Positions 42,229 through 51,910 of a stretch of 64,000 nucleotides of DNA are shown here, piece by piece. Positions within the stretch are counted from its first letter, which is position 1; each line of letters opens with the position of its first letter. The notes under the pieces are model-generated. The model was not told the DNA's origin. It made no database searches and saw only the letters and a list, made by a program, of their open reading frames with translations. The DNA comes from Streptomyces spinosisporus. GTDB lineage: Bacteria > Actinomycetota > Actinomycetes > Streptomycetales > Streptomycetaceae. Position numbers and translations under genes: made by a program. The stretch is from the NCBI RefSeq assembly GCF_022698145.1, contig NZ_JALDAX010000003.1:248001-312000 (forward strand), written 5' to 3'.

Positions 42229-43089
42229 CTAGAGCTCTGCCAGCAGTTCGGCCTTCTTCACCGAGAACTCCTCGTCCGTCACCAGCCCTGCCTGGTGCAG
42301 CTCGCCCAGGTGACGGATGCGCTCGGCGATGTCGGCGGGGTCGCGACGCGGGGCCGCGGCGGGGACGACCGCTGCGGCCCCGTTCTGCCGTACGGCCGCG
42401 AGCACGGCGGCCGCGAACGGCAGGGACTCGTGCACGGGCCCGTACCCGAGGCCGAACACCACGGACGCCGGATCCTGGTCGGGCTGCGCGGGCGCCGCGG
42501 ACCCGTCGCGCCGCACCAGCCGCAGATGGCCCTCGAAGACCTCGGGGGAGCGCCACTCGACCCCGCTGAGCTCGGCCACCGGGAAGCTCTGGTCGCCGGC
42601 CTTCCACTTCGCCGACGACGCTCCCGTCCAGAACCAGCGGAAGTTCACCGTCTTGCCGTCGAAGGACGCCTTCGCGTCGTACGCCTTGAACTGCCGCGGC
42701 GCCTCGGGCGCGTCGACCAGATACCGCTCGGCGGGCTCCCCGTCGTCCTTCAGCTGGGCCCGCAGCTCGTCGGCGTAGTACTCGGCGAGGGTCTCGCGCT
42801 CGGCGGGCAGCACCAGCCGGTACGGGTCGCACCCCTCCTTCAGCTGGCCCGCGGCCGCCTCCAGGAGCGGGTCGGCGCCGGGACGCAGTTCGGCGCGCAG
42901 CACCACCGTGCCGCGTCGGCCGGGGGTCAGCGTCACCCCGGAGATCGCCTCGTTCGGAACACGCCGCTCACCCAGTGCCTGGAACAGCTTGGGTGTTCGA
43001 ATCCCCCGTTCGTAACGGATGAGCACGGAGTCGGACTCGAACTCCCAGGCAGCATGAAATCCGGCCAGTACGTCACCCATGCGGCTCAT
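42229..43089 (-). CDS. DUF4429/SHOCT domain protein
   Basis: A 286-residue soluble protein. The N-terminal two thirds hold two copies of a PH-like beta fold (residues 5-110 and 125-230) as in DUF4429. The last 35 residues (IAERIRHLGELHQAGLVTDEEFSVKKAELL) form a SHOCT helical hairpin, which often targets proteins to oligomers or membranes. No enzymatic motif. Two Met codons three apart compete as starts; the upstream one has AGGA at -12. Function is unknown. Confidence 0.83.
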   Translation of the reverse strand: MSRMGDVLAGFHAAWEFESDSVLIRYERGIRTPKLFQALGERRVPNEAISGVTLTPGRRGTVVLRAELRPGADPLLEAAAGQLKEGCDPYRLVLPAERETLAEYYADELRAQLKDDGEPAERYLVDAPEAPRQFKAYDAKASFDGKTVNFRWFWTGASSAKWKAGDQSFPVAELSGVEWRSPEVFEGHLRLVRRDGSAAPAQPDQDPASVVFGLGYGPVHESLPFAAAVLAAVRQNGAAAVVPAAAPRRDPADIAERIRHLGELHQAGLVTDEEFSVKKAELLAEL

Positions 43090-43146
43090 CGTATGCGGGT
43101 CCTGCTCTTTCGTCGCCACCCTGCGCAGACCGCAGTTTCTGCGCCT

Positions 43147-44364
43147 CTACGCGCGTCCGTCGGCGGTCGCGCCGGACAAACCCGCGTGACACGCTCCGTC
43201 GTCCCGCGCGCAGTGCACCGAGCGGTACGCGCCAACTCCGATGTCTGCGAAGTTCCGCAGACTCTCCGTGCCGGGCTCGAAATACCCGGCGTGTCCCTTG
43301 GCTCCCTGCGCCGACAGCACCCGCGCCCCGAAGGACGCGGACACCGGATCGGCCCCGTGACCCAGCCCGCCGACCTCCATGTACGGCACGTCCTGGATCC
43401 AGTCCGTGGCGTCCCGCATCGCCCACACCTGGGCCGAGGTGCGCAGGTGCGAGGCGTTCTCCGCCCGCATGCCCGGGCTGGCGGCCACCGCGATGTCGGC
43501 CACCCGGCGCGGCATCTCGTGCGCGGCCACCCCGCACACCACGGAGCCGTAGCTGTGGCAGAACAGCGACACCGGTGCACGGCCGGGCAGGCTGCGCACC
43601 AGCGCGTTCAGCCGCACCGCACCGTCCTCCGCGCGCATCGCCGTCGCCGACTCGATGCCGAGCCCGGCGGGCGCGGTGTAGTCGGCCCAGGCGATGACGG
43701 CCGTACGCGTCGCCGGGCTCGCCGCCTGCTCGGCGTCGTAGAGCGACTTGGCCATGCCGACCGGCGCCGTGTACTGCCGGTTGGTCTTCTGGAAGGTCAG
43801 CAGGTCGGTGTCCACACCCGGCACGACGACCGAGACGCGCTCGGCCCGGTCGAGGTCCCCGAACACCTCCGCGACCCGCCCCGACCCCGCGGGGTCGAAG
43901 GCGAGGATGTGCCGGCCCTCGTCCATCAGCGCCTCGATGCGGTGCATCCGGCGGCCGGCCTGGTGCTGCCCGGAGGGCGAGAGACGGACGTCGTGCATGC
44001 GCTTGTGCTCGACCTTGCGCTGTTCGGCTAGGGCGAGCCGGTTGGCGCGGTAGCGCAGCGAGACGGGGGCGCCGTTCATGTTGCCGACCGCCAGGGAGTA
44101 GCGGTGCGCGAGGTGCGCGCGCTCCTGGGCGGTGAGTGAGGCGAAGAAGCGGGCCAGACGGGTGGGGGACGCGTCGGGGTCCGGCAGGTGGTGTCCGTGG
44201 ATGCGGCCGTGCTGCCAGGAGGAGATCGAGGCCTGCAGCGGTGTCTCCGCGCGATGGCTGCGCAGCGCGGTCCAGCCCGTGGTGGCGAGCATGACGAACA
44301 CGACGGCCAGGGCGAGCAGTGCGCGGCCGACGTTCAGTTGCGGGGAGGTGTCGAAGGAAGTCAC
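43147..44364 (-). CDS. membrane-anchored alpha/beta hydrolase, DUF1023
   Basis: A 405-residue protein with one N-terminal membrane helix (ALLALAVVFVMLATTGWTAL). The DUF1023 hydrolase follows: VSVVVPGVDTDLLTF, the nucleophile elbow FCHSYGS and a C-terminal GHAGYFEPGTESL with the probable catalytic His. It is likely a lipase or esterase facing outward. GTG start without a Shine-Dalgarno; TAGTGT nine bases upstream could be a -10 element for a leaderless message. Confidence 0.85.
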   Translation of the reverse strand: MTSFDTSPQLNVGRALLALAVVFVMLATTGWTALRSHRAETPLQASISSWQHGRIHGHHLPDPDASPTRLARFFASLTAQERAHLAHRYSLAVGNMNGAPVSLRYRANRLALAEQRKVEHKRMHDVRLSPSGQHQAGRRMHRIEALMDEGRHILAFDPAGSGRVAEVFGDLDRAERVSVVVPGVDTDLLTFQKTNRQYTAPVGMAKSLYDAEQAASPATRTAVIAWADYTAPAGLGIESATAMRAEDGAVRLNALVRSLPGRAPVSLFCHSYGSVVCGVAAHEMPRRVADIAVAASPGMRAENASHLRTSAQVWAMRDATDWIQDVPYMEVGGLGHGADPVSASFGARVLSAQGAKGHAGYFEPGTESLRNFADIGVGAYRSVHCARDDGACHAGLSGATADGRA

Positions 44365-44443
44365 TGGGAGGACACACTAGGAGAACGAGAGGGTCTCGCG
44401 TGAGCCGAGTGACAGGGATCACGTTTCGATAAACCTCCGATGG

Positions 44444-45070
44444 TCAGGATGACCTCCAGTTCTGTGTGAGCGCGGGCCCCACTTGTTCGAGATACGCGAT
44501 CGTCAGCCCGCGCATGGCGTCCAGGCTGAGGTCCCCGTCCGTGCCCCACCGCCGCTCCGTCACCCGCATCACCCCGCCGAACACCGCCACGGCCAGCCGC
44601 GGCCGCGGGTCCGCGTCCACGTCGACGCCCTCGCGATCGGCGAGCACGCGCGCGAGGGTGTCCTCGATCTCCTCGTTGCGCCGCAGGTGGGCGGCGAGCA
44701 GGACCGGCGTCGACTCGATCACCCGGTACATCCGCAGGTACAGCTCGACCGGTACGACGGCCTCGATGACCTCGCCCAGCGTGTCCCAGCCCTCCAGCAC
44801 CGCCTGCCGCAGCGCCTCCATCGGCGCCTCGGCGGCCGGCCGCTCGCGCACCGCCTCCACGAACCGCGCCGCCGCCAGCTCCTGCAGTGCGAGCGCGGCC
44901 TCCTCCTTGCCGGCGAAGTAGCGGAAGAAGGTGCGCTGCGAGACGTCGACGGCATCGGCGATCTCGTCGACCGTCGTCCGCTCGTAGCCGCGCGTGGTGA
45001 ACAGTTCGACGGCGGCCCGCAGCAGCGCGTCCCTGGTGCGCTGCTTCTTGCGTTCGCGGAGTGTTTCCAT
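44444..45070 (-). CDS. TetR-family regulator of a DHA2 efflux pump
   Basis: A 208-residue TetR protein (TVDEIADAVDVSQRTFFRYFAGKEEA in the helix-turn-helix). It is divergent from an MFS multidrug exporter with 66 bp between starts, the standard repressor/pump arrangement. Inverted repeats in the gap overlap the pump promoter. Its ligand is presumably a pump substrate. Confidence 0.92.
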   Translation of the reverse strand: METLRERKKQRTRDALLRAAVELFTTRGYERTTVDEIADAVDVSQRTFFRYFAGKEEAALALQELAAARFVEAVRERPAAEAPMEALRQAVLEGWDTLGEVIEAVVPVELYLRMYRVIESTPVLLAAHLRRNEEIEDTLARVLADREGVDVDADPRPRLAVAVFGGVMRVTERRWGTDGDLSLDAMRGLTIAYLEQVGPALTQNWRSS

Positions 45071-45074
45071 AGGC

Positions 45075-45112
45075 GTCAGTTACTGACTTGTGAATTGGTT
45101 TGTCAATTGTCA
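45075..45112. promoter_or_regulatory. operator repeats between tetR and the efflux pump gene
   Basis: GTCAG-TTA-CTGAC (45075-45087) is a perfect palindrome. CTGAC at its right edge also faces GTCAG at 45108-45112, and the spacer carries TTGTGAATTGG and TTTGTCAA. The cluster covers the -35 element of the pump promoter. Confidence 0.6.
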
Positions 45113-45129
45113 GACGCTGTCATTAGCCT
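45100..45129 (+). promoter_or_regulatory. promoter of the efflux pump gene
   Basis: TTGTCA, an 18-bp spacer and TAGCCT; the ATG begins seven bases after the -10 element, so the message is probably leaderless. No Shine-Dalgarno is present, which agrees. Confidence 0.6.
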
Positions 45130-45136
45130 CGAACGC

Positions 45137-46756
45137 ATGACTAGTCAGACCACCATCGAATCGACGGGGTCGGGGGACAAGGCACCAGCAGCCCCGTCGA
45201 GCGTGCCGCCCGCCTCCGGGCTGCGCGGACACCCTTGGTTCACGCTCATAACCGTCGCCGTAGGGGTCATGATGGTGGCCCTCGACGGCACCATCGTGGC
45301 CATCGCCAACCCGGCCATCCAGAAGGACCTCAAGGCGAGCTTCGCCGACGTCCAGTGGATCACCAACGGCTACTTCCTCGCCCTCGCGGTCTCCCTGATC
45401 ACCGCGGGCAAGCTCGGCGACCGCTTCGGTCACCGCCAGACCTTCCTGATCGGCGTCACCGGCTTCGCCGCCGCCTCGGGCGCCATCGGCCTGTCCAGCA
45501 GCATCGCCGCGGTCGTCACCTTCCGCGTCTTCCAGGGCCTGTTCGGCGCCCTGCTGATGCCGGCCGCGCTCGGCCTGCTGCGCGCGACCTTCCCGGCCGA
45601 GAAGCTGAACATGGCGATCGGCATCTGGGGCATGGTCATCGGCGCCTCCACCGCGGGCGGCCCGATCCTCGGCGGCGTGCTCGTCGAGCACGTCAACTGG
45701 CAGTCGGTGTTCTTCATCAACGTGCCGGTCGGCGTCATCGCCCTCGTCCTCGGCCTGCTGATCCTGCGCGACCACCGCGCCGAGAACGCCCCGCGCTCCT
45801 TCGACCTGCTCGGCATCTCGCTGCTGTCCGCCGCGATGTTCTGCCTGGTCTGGGCCCTGATCAAGGCACCGGCCTGGGGCTGGGGCGACGGCAAGACCTG
45901 GGCGTTCATCGGCGCCTCGGTCGTCGGCTTCGCCCTCTTCTCCTTCTGGGAGACGAAGGTCGCCGAACCGCTGATCCCGCTCGGCCTGTTCCGCTCCATC
46001 CCGCTGTCCGCGGGCGTCGTCCTGATGGTCCTGATGGCCATCGCCTTCCTCGGCGGCCTGTTCTTCGTGACGTTCTATCTGCAGAACGTGCACGGGATGA
46101 GCCCGATCGACGCCGGCCTGCACCTGCTTCCGCTCACCGGCATGATGATTGTCGGCTCCCCGCTCGCGGGCGTGATGATCACCAAGCTGGGCCCGCGCAT
46201 CCCGCTGGCGGGCGGCATGGCGGCCACCGCGGTCGCGATGTACGGCATGTCGACGCTGGAGGTGGACACGAGCAGCGGCCTGATGTCGGTCTGGTTCGCC
46301 CTGCTCGGCCTCGGTCTCGCGCCGGTCATGGTCGGCGCCACGGAGGTCATCGTGGGCAACGCGCCCATGGAGCTCTCCGGTGTCGCCGGTGGTCTGCAGC
46401 AGGCCGCGATGCAGATCGGCGGCAGCCTCGGTACGGCGGTGCTGGGCGCCGTCATGGCCTCCAAGGTCGACGGCGATCTCGCGGGCAACTGGAAGGACGC
46501 CGGACTCCCGCCGCTCACCCCGGCCCAGCTGGGCCAGGCCTCCGAGGCGGTCCAGGTCGGCGTGGCGCCGGTCGCCAAGGGCACCCCGGAGCCGATCGCC
46601 GCGAAGATCGCGGACGTCGCCCACGACACGTTCATCTCCGGCATGAGCTTCGCCTCGCTGGTCGCCTGCGGTGTCGCGGTCGTGGCGGTCTTCGTCGCCC
46701 TGCTCACCAAGCGGGGCGCGAACGCGGAGGCGGGTGCGGGCGCGGCCCACATCTGA
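45137..46756 (+). CDS. DHA2-family (14-TM) drug:proton antiporter
   Basis: A 539-residue MFS exporter of the EmrB/QacA group. VALDGTIVAIANPAIQKDL in helix 1, GKLGDRFGHRQTF in the 2-3 loop and GPILGGVLVEHVNWQSVFFINVPVG in helix 5 are the family motifs; about 14 hydrophobic helices can be counted. It probably expels lipophilic drugs or antibiotics under control of the divergent TetR protein. Confidence 0.93.
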   Translation: MTSQTTIESTGSGDKAPAAPSSVPPASGLRGHPWFTLITVAVGVMMVALDGTIVAIANPAIQKDLKASFADVQWITNGYFLALAVSLITAGKLGDRFGHRQTFLIGVTGFAAASGAIGLSSSIAAVVTFRVFQGLFGALLMPAALGLLRATFPAEKLNMAIGIWGMVIGASTAGGPILGGVLVEHVNWQSVFFINVPVGVIALVLGLLILRDHRAENAPRSFDLLGISLLSAAMFCLVWALIKAPAWGWGDGKTWAFIGASVVGFALFSFWETKVAEPLIPLGLFRSIPLSAGVVLMVLMAIAFLGGLFFVTFYLQNVHGMSPIDAGLHLLPLTGMMIVGSPLAGVMITKLGPRIPLAGGMAATAVAMYGMSTLEVDTSSGLMSVWFALLGLGLAPVMVGATEVIVGNAPMELSGVAGGLQQAAMQIGGSLGTAVLGAVMASKVDGDLAGNWKDAGLPPLTPAQLGQASEAVQVGVAPVAKGTPEPIAAKIADVAHDTFISGMSFASLVACGVAVVAVFVALLTKRGANAEAGAGAAHI

Positions 46757-47061
46757 CACGGCGAAGGACGAGCGCGAAAGGCACGGTGCCTTCGCACATA
46801 ACTCGGCGGATTTCAAACCGACTTCGCCTATCAGGGTGAAGAGGCTAAAGATCCGCGCTTCCGGTGCGCGCCGCAGGTCACAGTGGTCAAGCCCCCCGTA
46901 CGGCATGTTCCTCGGGCAAGTTCGTACGGCTCACGGGGTGACCGGTGCTGCGGCGCGCTGCCGGAGGGGGACAGCGCGCCGACGGCCCGGGGGTTAGCGG
47001 CCGGATCGGGGGTACCCGCTCTTCGAGCCCCGAACAGACCCCGGGGTTCAGGGAGTTGATG
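46757..47061 (+). other. gene-free stretch with a hairpin upstream of a small membrane protein
   Basis: No plausible gene is seen. GGCGCGCTG pairs with CAGCGCGCC at 46952-46980 (11-base loop). A weaker CTTCGCC/GGTGAAG pair lies near 46822-46844. Either may end the efflux transcript or belong to the leader of the next gene. Confidence 0.5.
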
Positions 47062-47367
47062 ATGGCGGGCTTCGGACAGGGAACGCGCAGGCACCCCCGC
47101 TCGCGTGGCCGGACGTGGTCACGGTCCGGGCCGGATCGCGCAACGCTCGGAATCATCGGAGTCATCTGCGCAGTCGCGGGATTCTTCGTGCTGGGGATCA
47201 TCCTCGGCCCCGTGGCGATCGTGTGCGGCTGGCTCGCAATGGGCCGCACCTGGTCCCGCTCGGGACCCGTACCGGCTCTGGTCGCGCTCGTGCTGGGCGC
47301 CATCGACACGCTCCTCGCGATCATCTGGCTCGCGGGAGCGGCAGCCCCGGGCAGCGGTTTGCTCTGA
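47062..47367 (+). CDS. small two-helix membrane protein (DUF4190-like)
   Basis: A 101-residue protein. A basic N-terminus is followed by two hydrophobic helices (LGIIGVICAVAGFFVLGIILGPVAIVCGWLAM and ALVALVLGAIDTLLAIIWLAG), resembling DUF4190 proteins. The nonapeptide GRTWSRSGP occurs immediately before each helix, pointing to an internal duplication. ATG with GGGAG six bases upstream. Function is unknown. Confidence 0.75.
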   Translation: MAGFGQGTRRHPRSRGRTWSRSGPDRATLGIIGVICAVAGFFVLGIILGPVAIVCGWLAMGRTWSRSGPVPALVALVLGAIDTLLAIIWLAGAAAPGSGLL

Positions 47368-47385
47368 CCCGGGTGCGTGAGGGAA

Positions 47386-47413
47386 GGGCCCCCGGCGGGA
47401 CGACCGGGGGCCC
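47386..47413. terminator. bidirectional terminator between two convergent genes
   Basis: GGGCCCCCGG pairs perfectly with CCGGGGGCCC across an 8-base loop. Confidence 0.85.
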
Positions 47414-47416
47414 GCT

Positions 47417-47444
47417 CTCATGTCTCGACTCTCATGTCTCGACC
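47417..47444. repeat. 14-bp tandem duplication at the channel gene stop
   Basis: CTCATGTCTCGACT is repeated twice (last base T/C). The second copy supplies the stop codon and last codons of the potassium channel gene, so a recent small duplication touched its 3' end. Confidence 0.7.
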
Positions 47445-48178
47445 TTCTCGACGGGCGCCCCGCGCAGCTCGGCCACCTCGGCCCGCAGTGCCCGTACCTC
47501 CTCGGTGAGCGCCTCGATGGCCTCCGTCTGCCGGCGCTCCTCCACGTCGTCCTTCTCGAACCGCGCGAGGAACCACGCGGCGATGTTCGCGGTCACCACA
47601 CCGAGCAGGGCGATCCCGGAGAGCATCAGCCCGACGGCGATCATCCGGCCGAGCCCGGTCGTCGGGGCGTGATCGCCGTAGCCCACGGTCGTCATCGTGG
47701 TGAACGACCACCACAGCGCGTCACCCAGCGTGCGGATGTTCCCCTCGGGCGCGTCCCGCTCCACCGACAGGACGGCCAGCGAGCCGAACATCAGCAGCCC
47801 GACGACGGCCCCGGCGACATACGTCGTCAGCCGGATCTGATCGGCCATCCGCGCCCGCCGCCCCACCAGCAGCAGCGTCGCGACCAGGCGCAGCAGCCGC
47901 AGTGGCTGCAGGATCGGCACCACCACCGCGAGCAGGTCCAGCCAGTGCCGGCGAACGAACTCCTTGCGCCGGTCGGAGAGGGCCAGCCGGGCCACGTAGT
48001 CCGCGGCGAAGGCGCCCCACACCACCCACTCGACCACCGTGCACACCGCGGTCAGCGAGTGCCCCACCGAGTCGTCCACGATCGGCACGGCGTACGCGAC
48101 GGCGAACAGCAGGGCGAGCGCCAGCAGAGGCCGCTGGGTCAGGTGTTCCCAGCGTGCTTGCGCCGTTTGTTGCTCCAT
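47432..48178 (-). CDS. voltage-gated-type potassium channel
   Basis: A 248-residue membrane protein: S1-S4 helices with an Arg-rich LQPLRLLRLVATLLLVGRRAR segment, a pore loop with the selectivity filter TMTTVGYGD, and a last helix. A C-terminal coiled coil follows (EERRQTEAIEALTEEVRALRAEVAELRG) that would tetramerise it. The start at MEQQTAQ was chosen. An in-frame ATG 16 codons upstream has a GGAGG, but that sequence is half of the aceE terminator stem. TACGAT six bases before the chosen ATG suggests a leaderless message. Confidence 0.9.
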   Translation of the reverse strand: MEQQTAQARWEHLTQRPLLALALLFAVAYAVPIVDDSVGHSLTAVCTVVEWVVWGAFAADYVARLALSDRRKEFVRRHWLDLLAVVVPILQPLRLLRLVATLLLVGRRARMADQIRLTTYVAGAVVGLLMFGSLAVLSVERDAPEGNIRTLGDALWWSFTTMTTVGYGDHAPTTGLGRMIAVGLMLSGIALLGVVTANIAAWFLARFEKDDVEERRQTEAIEALTEEVRALRAEVAELRGAPVEKVET

Positions 48179-48203
48179 GCCCGCATCGTAAGGAAAACGT
48201 GAA

Positions 48204-48231
48204 GGGCGACGGACCCGCGGGTCCATCGCCC
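48204..48231 (-). terminator. terminator after aceE
   Basis: GGGCGA-C-GGACC pairs with GGTCC-A-TCGCCC around a CGCG loop, 17 bases after the aceE stop. A single C/A mismatch interrupts the stem. Confidence 0.8.
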
Positions 48232-48248
48232 TCCGGAAGGGGCCTTGC

Positions 48249-50996
48249 CTACGCGTCGCCCCCGGCAGCCCCGGGGTCCGCCGCCGACACGTCGAGGAGC
48301 TGGTAGCGGTCGATCGCCTGCTTGAGCACCGAGCGGTCGACCTTGCCCTCCCTGGCCAGCTCGGTCAGCACCGCCACCACGATCGACTGCGCGTCGATGT
48401 GGAAGAAGCGCCGGGCCGCACCCCGGGTGTCCGCGAAGCCGAACCCGTCGGCGCCCAGCGACTGGTACGTCCCCGGCACCCACCGCGCGATCTGGTCCGG
48501 CACCGACCGCATCCAGTCGGAGACGGCCACCACCGGGCCCTCGGCGCCGCTCAGCTTCCGCGTCACGTACGGCACCCGCTGCTCCTCCTCAGGGTGCAGC
48601 AGGTTGTGCCGCTCGACCTCCACGGCCTCGCGCCGCAGCTCGTTCCAGGAGGTAGCCGACCAGACGTCCGCCTTGACGTTCCAGTCCTCGGCGAGGATCC
48701 TCTGCGCCTCGACCGCCCATGGCACGGCCACGCCCGAGGCGATGACCTGCGCCGGAATCGAGCCCGAGGTGCCCTCGCTCAGCCGGTGCAGGCCCTTGAC
48801 GATGCCCTCGGCATCCACGTCCGCCGGCTCGGCCGGGTGCTGGATGGGCTCGTTGTAGACGGTGAGATAGAAGAAGACGTCCTCGCCGTGCGGGTGCTCC
48901 TCGGAGGCGCCGTACATCCGGCGCAGACCGTCCTGCACGATGTACGCGATCTCGTAGGAGTACGCCGGGTCGTAGGCGACGCAGGCCGGGTTGGTCGAGG
49001 CGAGCAGCTGGGAGTGGCCGTCCGCGTGCTGCAGACCCTCACCGGTCAGCGTCGTACGTCCGGCGGTCGCACCCAGCACGAATCCGCGCGCGAGCTGGTC
49101 GGACATCTGCCAGAACTGGTCGCCGGTGCGCTGGAATCCGAACATCGAGTAGAAGACGTAGACCGGGATCAGCGGCTCGCCGTGCGTCGCGTAGGCCGAG
49201 CCCGCCGCGATCAGCGAGGCCGTGCAGCCCGCCTCCGAGATGCCGTCGTGCAGCATCTGACCGGTCGGCGACTCCTTGTAGGCGAGCAGCAGCTCGCGGT
49301 CCACCGACTCGTACTGCTGGCCGAGCGGGTTGTAGATCTTCGCGCTCGGGAAGAACGAGTCCATGCCGAAGGTGCGGTACTCGTCCGGCGCGATCAGCAC
49401 GAACCGCTTGCCGAACTCCTTGTCCCGCATGAGGTCCTTCAGCAGCCGTACGAACGCCATGGTCGTGGCGATCGACTGCTGACCGGAACCCTTCTTCACG
49501 GTCGCGTACGCCTTGTCGTCCGGCAGGTCGAGCGGCTTGGAGCGCACCACGCGCGTGGGGACGTAGCCGCCGCAGCCCTTGCGGCGGTCGTGCATGTACT
49601 GGATCTCCTCGGAGTTCCGCCCCGGGTGGTAGTACGGCGGGGCGCCGCTCTCCAGCTCCTTGTCGGCGATCGGCAGGTGCAGCCGGTCGCGGAAGCGCTT
49701 GAGGTCGTCGACCGTCAGCTTCTTCATCTGGTGCGTGGCGTTGCGGCCCTCGAAGTTCGGGCCCAGCGTCCAGCCCTTGATCGTCTTGGCCAGGATCACC
49801 GTCGGCTGGCCCTTGTGCGCCTTGGCCGCCGAGAACGCCGCGAAGATCTTCCGGTGGTCGTGACCGCCGCGCCCCAGGTGCAGGATCTGGTCGTCGGTCA
49901 TGTTCTCGACCATGGCGCGCAGCCGCTGGTCGTCGCCGAAGAAGTGCTCGCGGATGTACGCGCCGGACTCGGTGGCGTACGTCTGGAACTGGCCGTCCGG
50001 CGTGGTGTTCATCTTGTTGACCAGCAGGCCGTCTCGGTCCTGGGCGAGCAGCGGGTCCCAGGAGCGGTCCCAGATCAGCTTGATGACGTTCCAGCCGGCG
50101 CCGCGGAAGACCGACTCCAGCTCCTGGATGATCTTGCCGTTGCCGCGCACCGGGCCGTCCAGGCGCTGCAGGTTGCAGTTGACGACGAAGGTCAGGTTGT
50201 CCAGGCCCTCACGGGCGGCGATGGACAGCTGGCCGAGCGACTCCGGCTCGTCCATCTCGCCGTCGCCGAGGAAGGCCCACACGTGCGACTTGGAGGTGTC
50301 GGCGATCCCGCGCGCGTGCATGTAGCGGTTCATCCGCGCCTGGTAGATGGCGCCGATGGGGCCGAGGCCCATGGAGACCGTCGGGAACTCCCAGAAGTCC
50401 GGCATGGAGCGCGGGTGCGGATAGCTGGACAGGCCGTTCGGGCTCTTGGACTTCTCCTGGCGGAAGCCGTCGAGCTGCTCGGCGCTGAGCCGGTCGAGCA
50501 GATAGGCGCGGGCGTAGATACCGGGGGAGGCGTGCCCCTGGAAGAAGACCTGGTCGCCGCCGTCGCCCTCGTCCTTGCCGCGGAAGAAGTGGTTGAAGCC
50601 CACGTCGTACAGCGACGCGGAGGAGGCGAAGGTGGCGATGTGCCCGCCGACGCCGATGCCGGGGCGCTGGGCGCGCGAGACCATCACCGCCGCGTTCCAG
50701 CGGGTCGCGTTCAGGACCTTGCGCTCGATCTCCTCGTTGCCCGGGAAGAACGGCTCGTCCTTGGTCGCGATCGTGTTCACATAGTCCGTGCTGCGCATCT
50801 CCGGCACGGCCACGCGCTTCTCACGGGCCCGCTCGATGAGCCGCAGCATCAGATAACGGGCTCGCTCACGGCCGCGCTGATCGACGGCGGCGTCCAGGGA
50901 GTCGAGCCACTCCTGGGTCTCCTCGGGATCGAAGTCAGGAACCTGACTCGGAAGGCCGCCAATGATGATCGGGTTGCGATCTGATCCGGAAGCCAC
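48249..50996 (-). CDS. aceE: pyruvate dehydrogenase E1 component, homodimeric
   Basis: A 915-residue ThDP enzyme. [12 protein letters not shown]...NLTFVVNCN is the ThDP/Mg motif. The N-terminal [20 protein letters not shown] and the middle pyrimidine-binding part ([20 protein letters not shown]) match the homodimeric AceE class. It decarboxylates pyruvate and passes acetyl to the lipoyl E2. The GTG start has an AAGGAA site. It stands alone between a promoter region of 371 bp and a terminator; E2 and E3 are not in the window. Confidence 0.95.
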   Translation of the reverse strand: MASGSDRNPIIIGGLPSQVPDFDPEETQEWLDSLDAAVDQRGRERARYLMLRLIERAREKRVAVPEMRSTDYVNTIATKDEPFFPGNEEIERKVLNATRWNAAVMVSRAQRPGIGVGGHIATFASSASLYDVGFNHFFRGKDEGDGGDQVFFQGHASPGIYARAYLLDRLSAEQLDGFRQEKSKSPNGLSSYPHPRSMPDFWEFPTVSMGLGPIGAIYQARMNRYMHARGIADTSKSHVWAFLGDGEMDEPESLGQLSIAAREGLDNLTFVVNCNLQRLDGPVRGNGKIIQELESVFRGAGWNVIKLIWDRSWDPLLAQDRDGLLVNKMNTTPDGQFQTYATESGAYIREHFFGDDQRLRAMVENMTDDQILHLGRGGHDHRKIFAAFSAAKAHKGQPTVILAKTIKGWTLGPNFEGRNATHQMKKLTVDDLKRFRDRLHLPIADKELESGAPPYYHPGRNSEEIQYMHDRRKGCGGYVPTRVVRSKPLDLPDDKAYATVKKGSGQQSIATTMAFVRLLKDLMRDKEFGKRFVLIAPDEYRTFGMDSFFPSAKIYNPLGQQYESVDRELLLAYKESPTGQMLHDGISEAGCTASLIAAGSAYATHGEPLIPVYVFYSMFGFQRTGDQFWQMSDQLARGFVLGATAGRTTLTGEGLQHADGHSQLLASTNPACVAYDPAYSYEIAYIVQDGLRRMYGASEEHPHGEDVFFYLTVYNEPIQHPAEPADVDAEGIVKGLHRLSEGTSGSIPAQVIASGVAVPWAVEAQRILAEDWNVKADVWSATSWNELRREAVEVERHNLLHPEEEQRVPYVTRKLSGAEGPVVAVSDWMRSVPDQIARWVPGTYQSLGADGFGFADTRGAARRFFHIDAQSIVVAVLTELAREGKVDRSVLKQAIDRYQLLDVSAADPGAAGGDA

Positions 50997-51367
50997 GCTG
51001 TTCCTTACCTGTCAGAGGGCTGCATTCAGGTGTAATTCGGTGTGCCTGCACCGTTCCCCATCGTGTACCTCGGTGAAGCAAACGTCATCTCTACTGTGAG
51101 GTAACCGGGTCCCGCTTCGGCCTCATCGGGTTCCCAAAGCCGCAAAGGGGGCAGAAGGGTGTGGTGCACCTCACCTGTGGCACGGTGAGTGTGCCTGGAG
51201 TTGCGGTGACACGGCCGGGAACGTCACCGTTTCGGCGGTCTGAACGGCCGGGTACTTGCGCGATCCGTCCCGCCCGTGTGGACTACGGCCAATGCTTCGC
51301 GCACGCGCGTGGCTGAAGTCCCCCCGAGGGGGGACCCCCATTCCAAGACATGATCAGGAGGCAACCC
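50997..51367. promoter_or_regulatory. divergent promoter region of aceE and the DUF3052 gene
   Basis: This 371-bp gap has no gene. It includes CTCACC-N8-GGTGAG (51170-51189), a repeated CGGGTTCCC/CGGGTCCC, and GTCCCCCC-GA-GGGGGGAC (51318-51335), a perfect 8-bp hairpin 32 bases before the DUF3052 start. Exact promoters could not be assigned. Confidence 0.5.
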
Positions 51368-51799
51368 GTGAGCGCGACCGCGGACCACGCGGAGACGAGC
51401 CCTGCCGTGAGGCTGGGGTTCCAGCCCGAGCAGGTGGTCCAGGAGATCGGCTACGACGACGACGTAGACCAGGAACTCCGCGAGTCCATCGAGGAAGTCA
51501 TCGGCAGCGATCTCGTGGACGAGGACTACGACGACGTCGCCGATGCCGTGGTGCTCTGGTTCCGCGACGACGACGGCGACCTGACGGATGCGCTGGTGGA
51601 CGCCACCACGTACATCGAAGAAGGTGGCTCCATCCTGCTCCTCACGCCGAAGACCGGCCGTGAGGGCTACGTGGAGCCGAGCGACATCTCCGAAGCCGCG
51701 ACGACGGCGGGACTGTCCGCCTCCAAGAGCGTCAGCGTGGGCAAGGACTGGAGCGGCAGCCGGCTCGTGACGCCGAAGGCGGCCAAGTCCAAGAGGTGA
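51368..51799 (+). CDS. DUF3052 protein, actinobacterial conserved
   Basis: A 143-residue acidic protein (VRLGFQPEQVVQEIGYDDDVDQELRESIEEVIG...) of the DUF3052 family, found beside aceE in many streptomycetes. It has no signal, no Cys and a Lys-rich tail. The GTG start has AGGAGG seven bases upstream; an earlier ATG is poorer. The function is not known to me; 111 bp separate it from the peroxiredoxin gene. Confidence 0.9.
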   Translation: MSATADHAETSPAVRLGFQPEQVVQEIGYDDDVDQELRESIEEVIGSDLVDEDYDDVADAVVLWFRDDDGDLTDALVDATTYIEEGGSILLLTPKTGREGYVEPSDISEAATTAGLSASKSVSVGKDWSGSRLVTPKAAKSKR

Positions 51800-51910
51800 C
51801 CTCGCCGGACGGGCCGGGACGTCGTGCCCGGCCCGTCCGCAGCTCCCCGGTGATCGCTGCGTAGGGTGGTCGCACCACCCGAACAGCCCCACCGAAAGGG
51901 ACATACTGCG

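Noticed and set aside
42990..43010. TTCGAATCCCCC resembling a tRNA T-arm
   Set aside because: It lies within the DUF4429 coding sequence and no acceptor, D or anticodon arms can be paired around it.
48179..48226. An upstream ATG with a good GGAGG for the potassium channel gene
   Set aside because: The GGAGG and ATG are part of the aceE terminator stem; the added 16 residues have no channel-like character.
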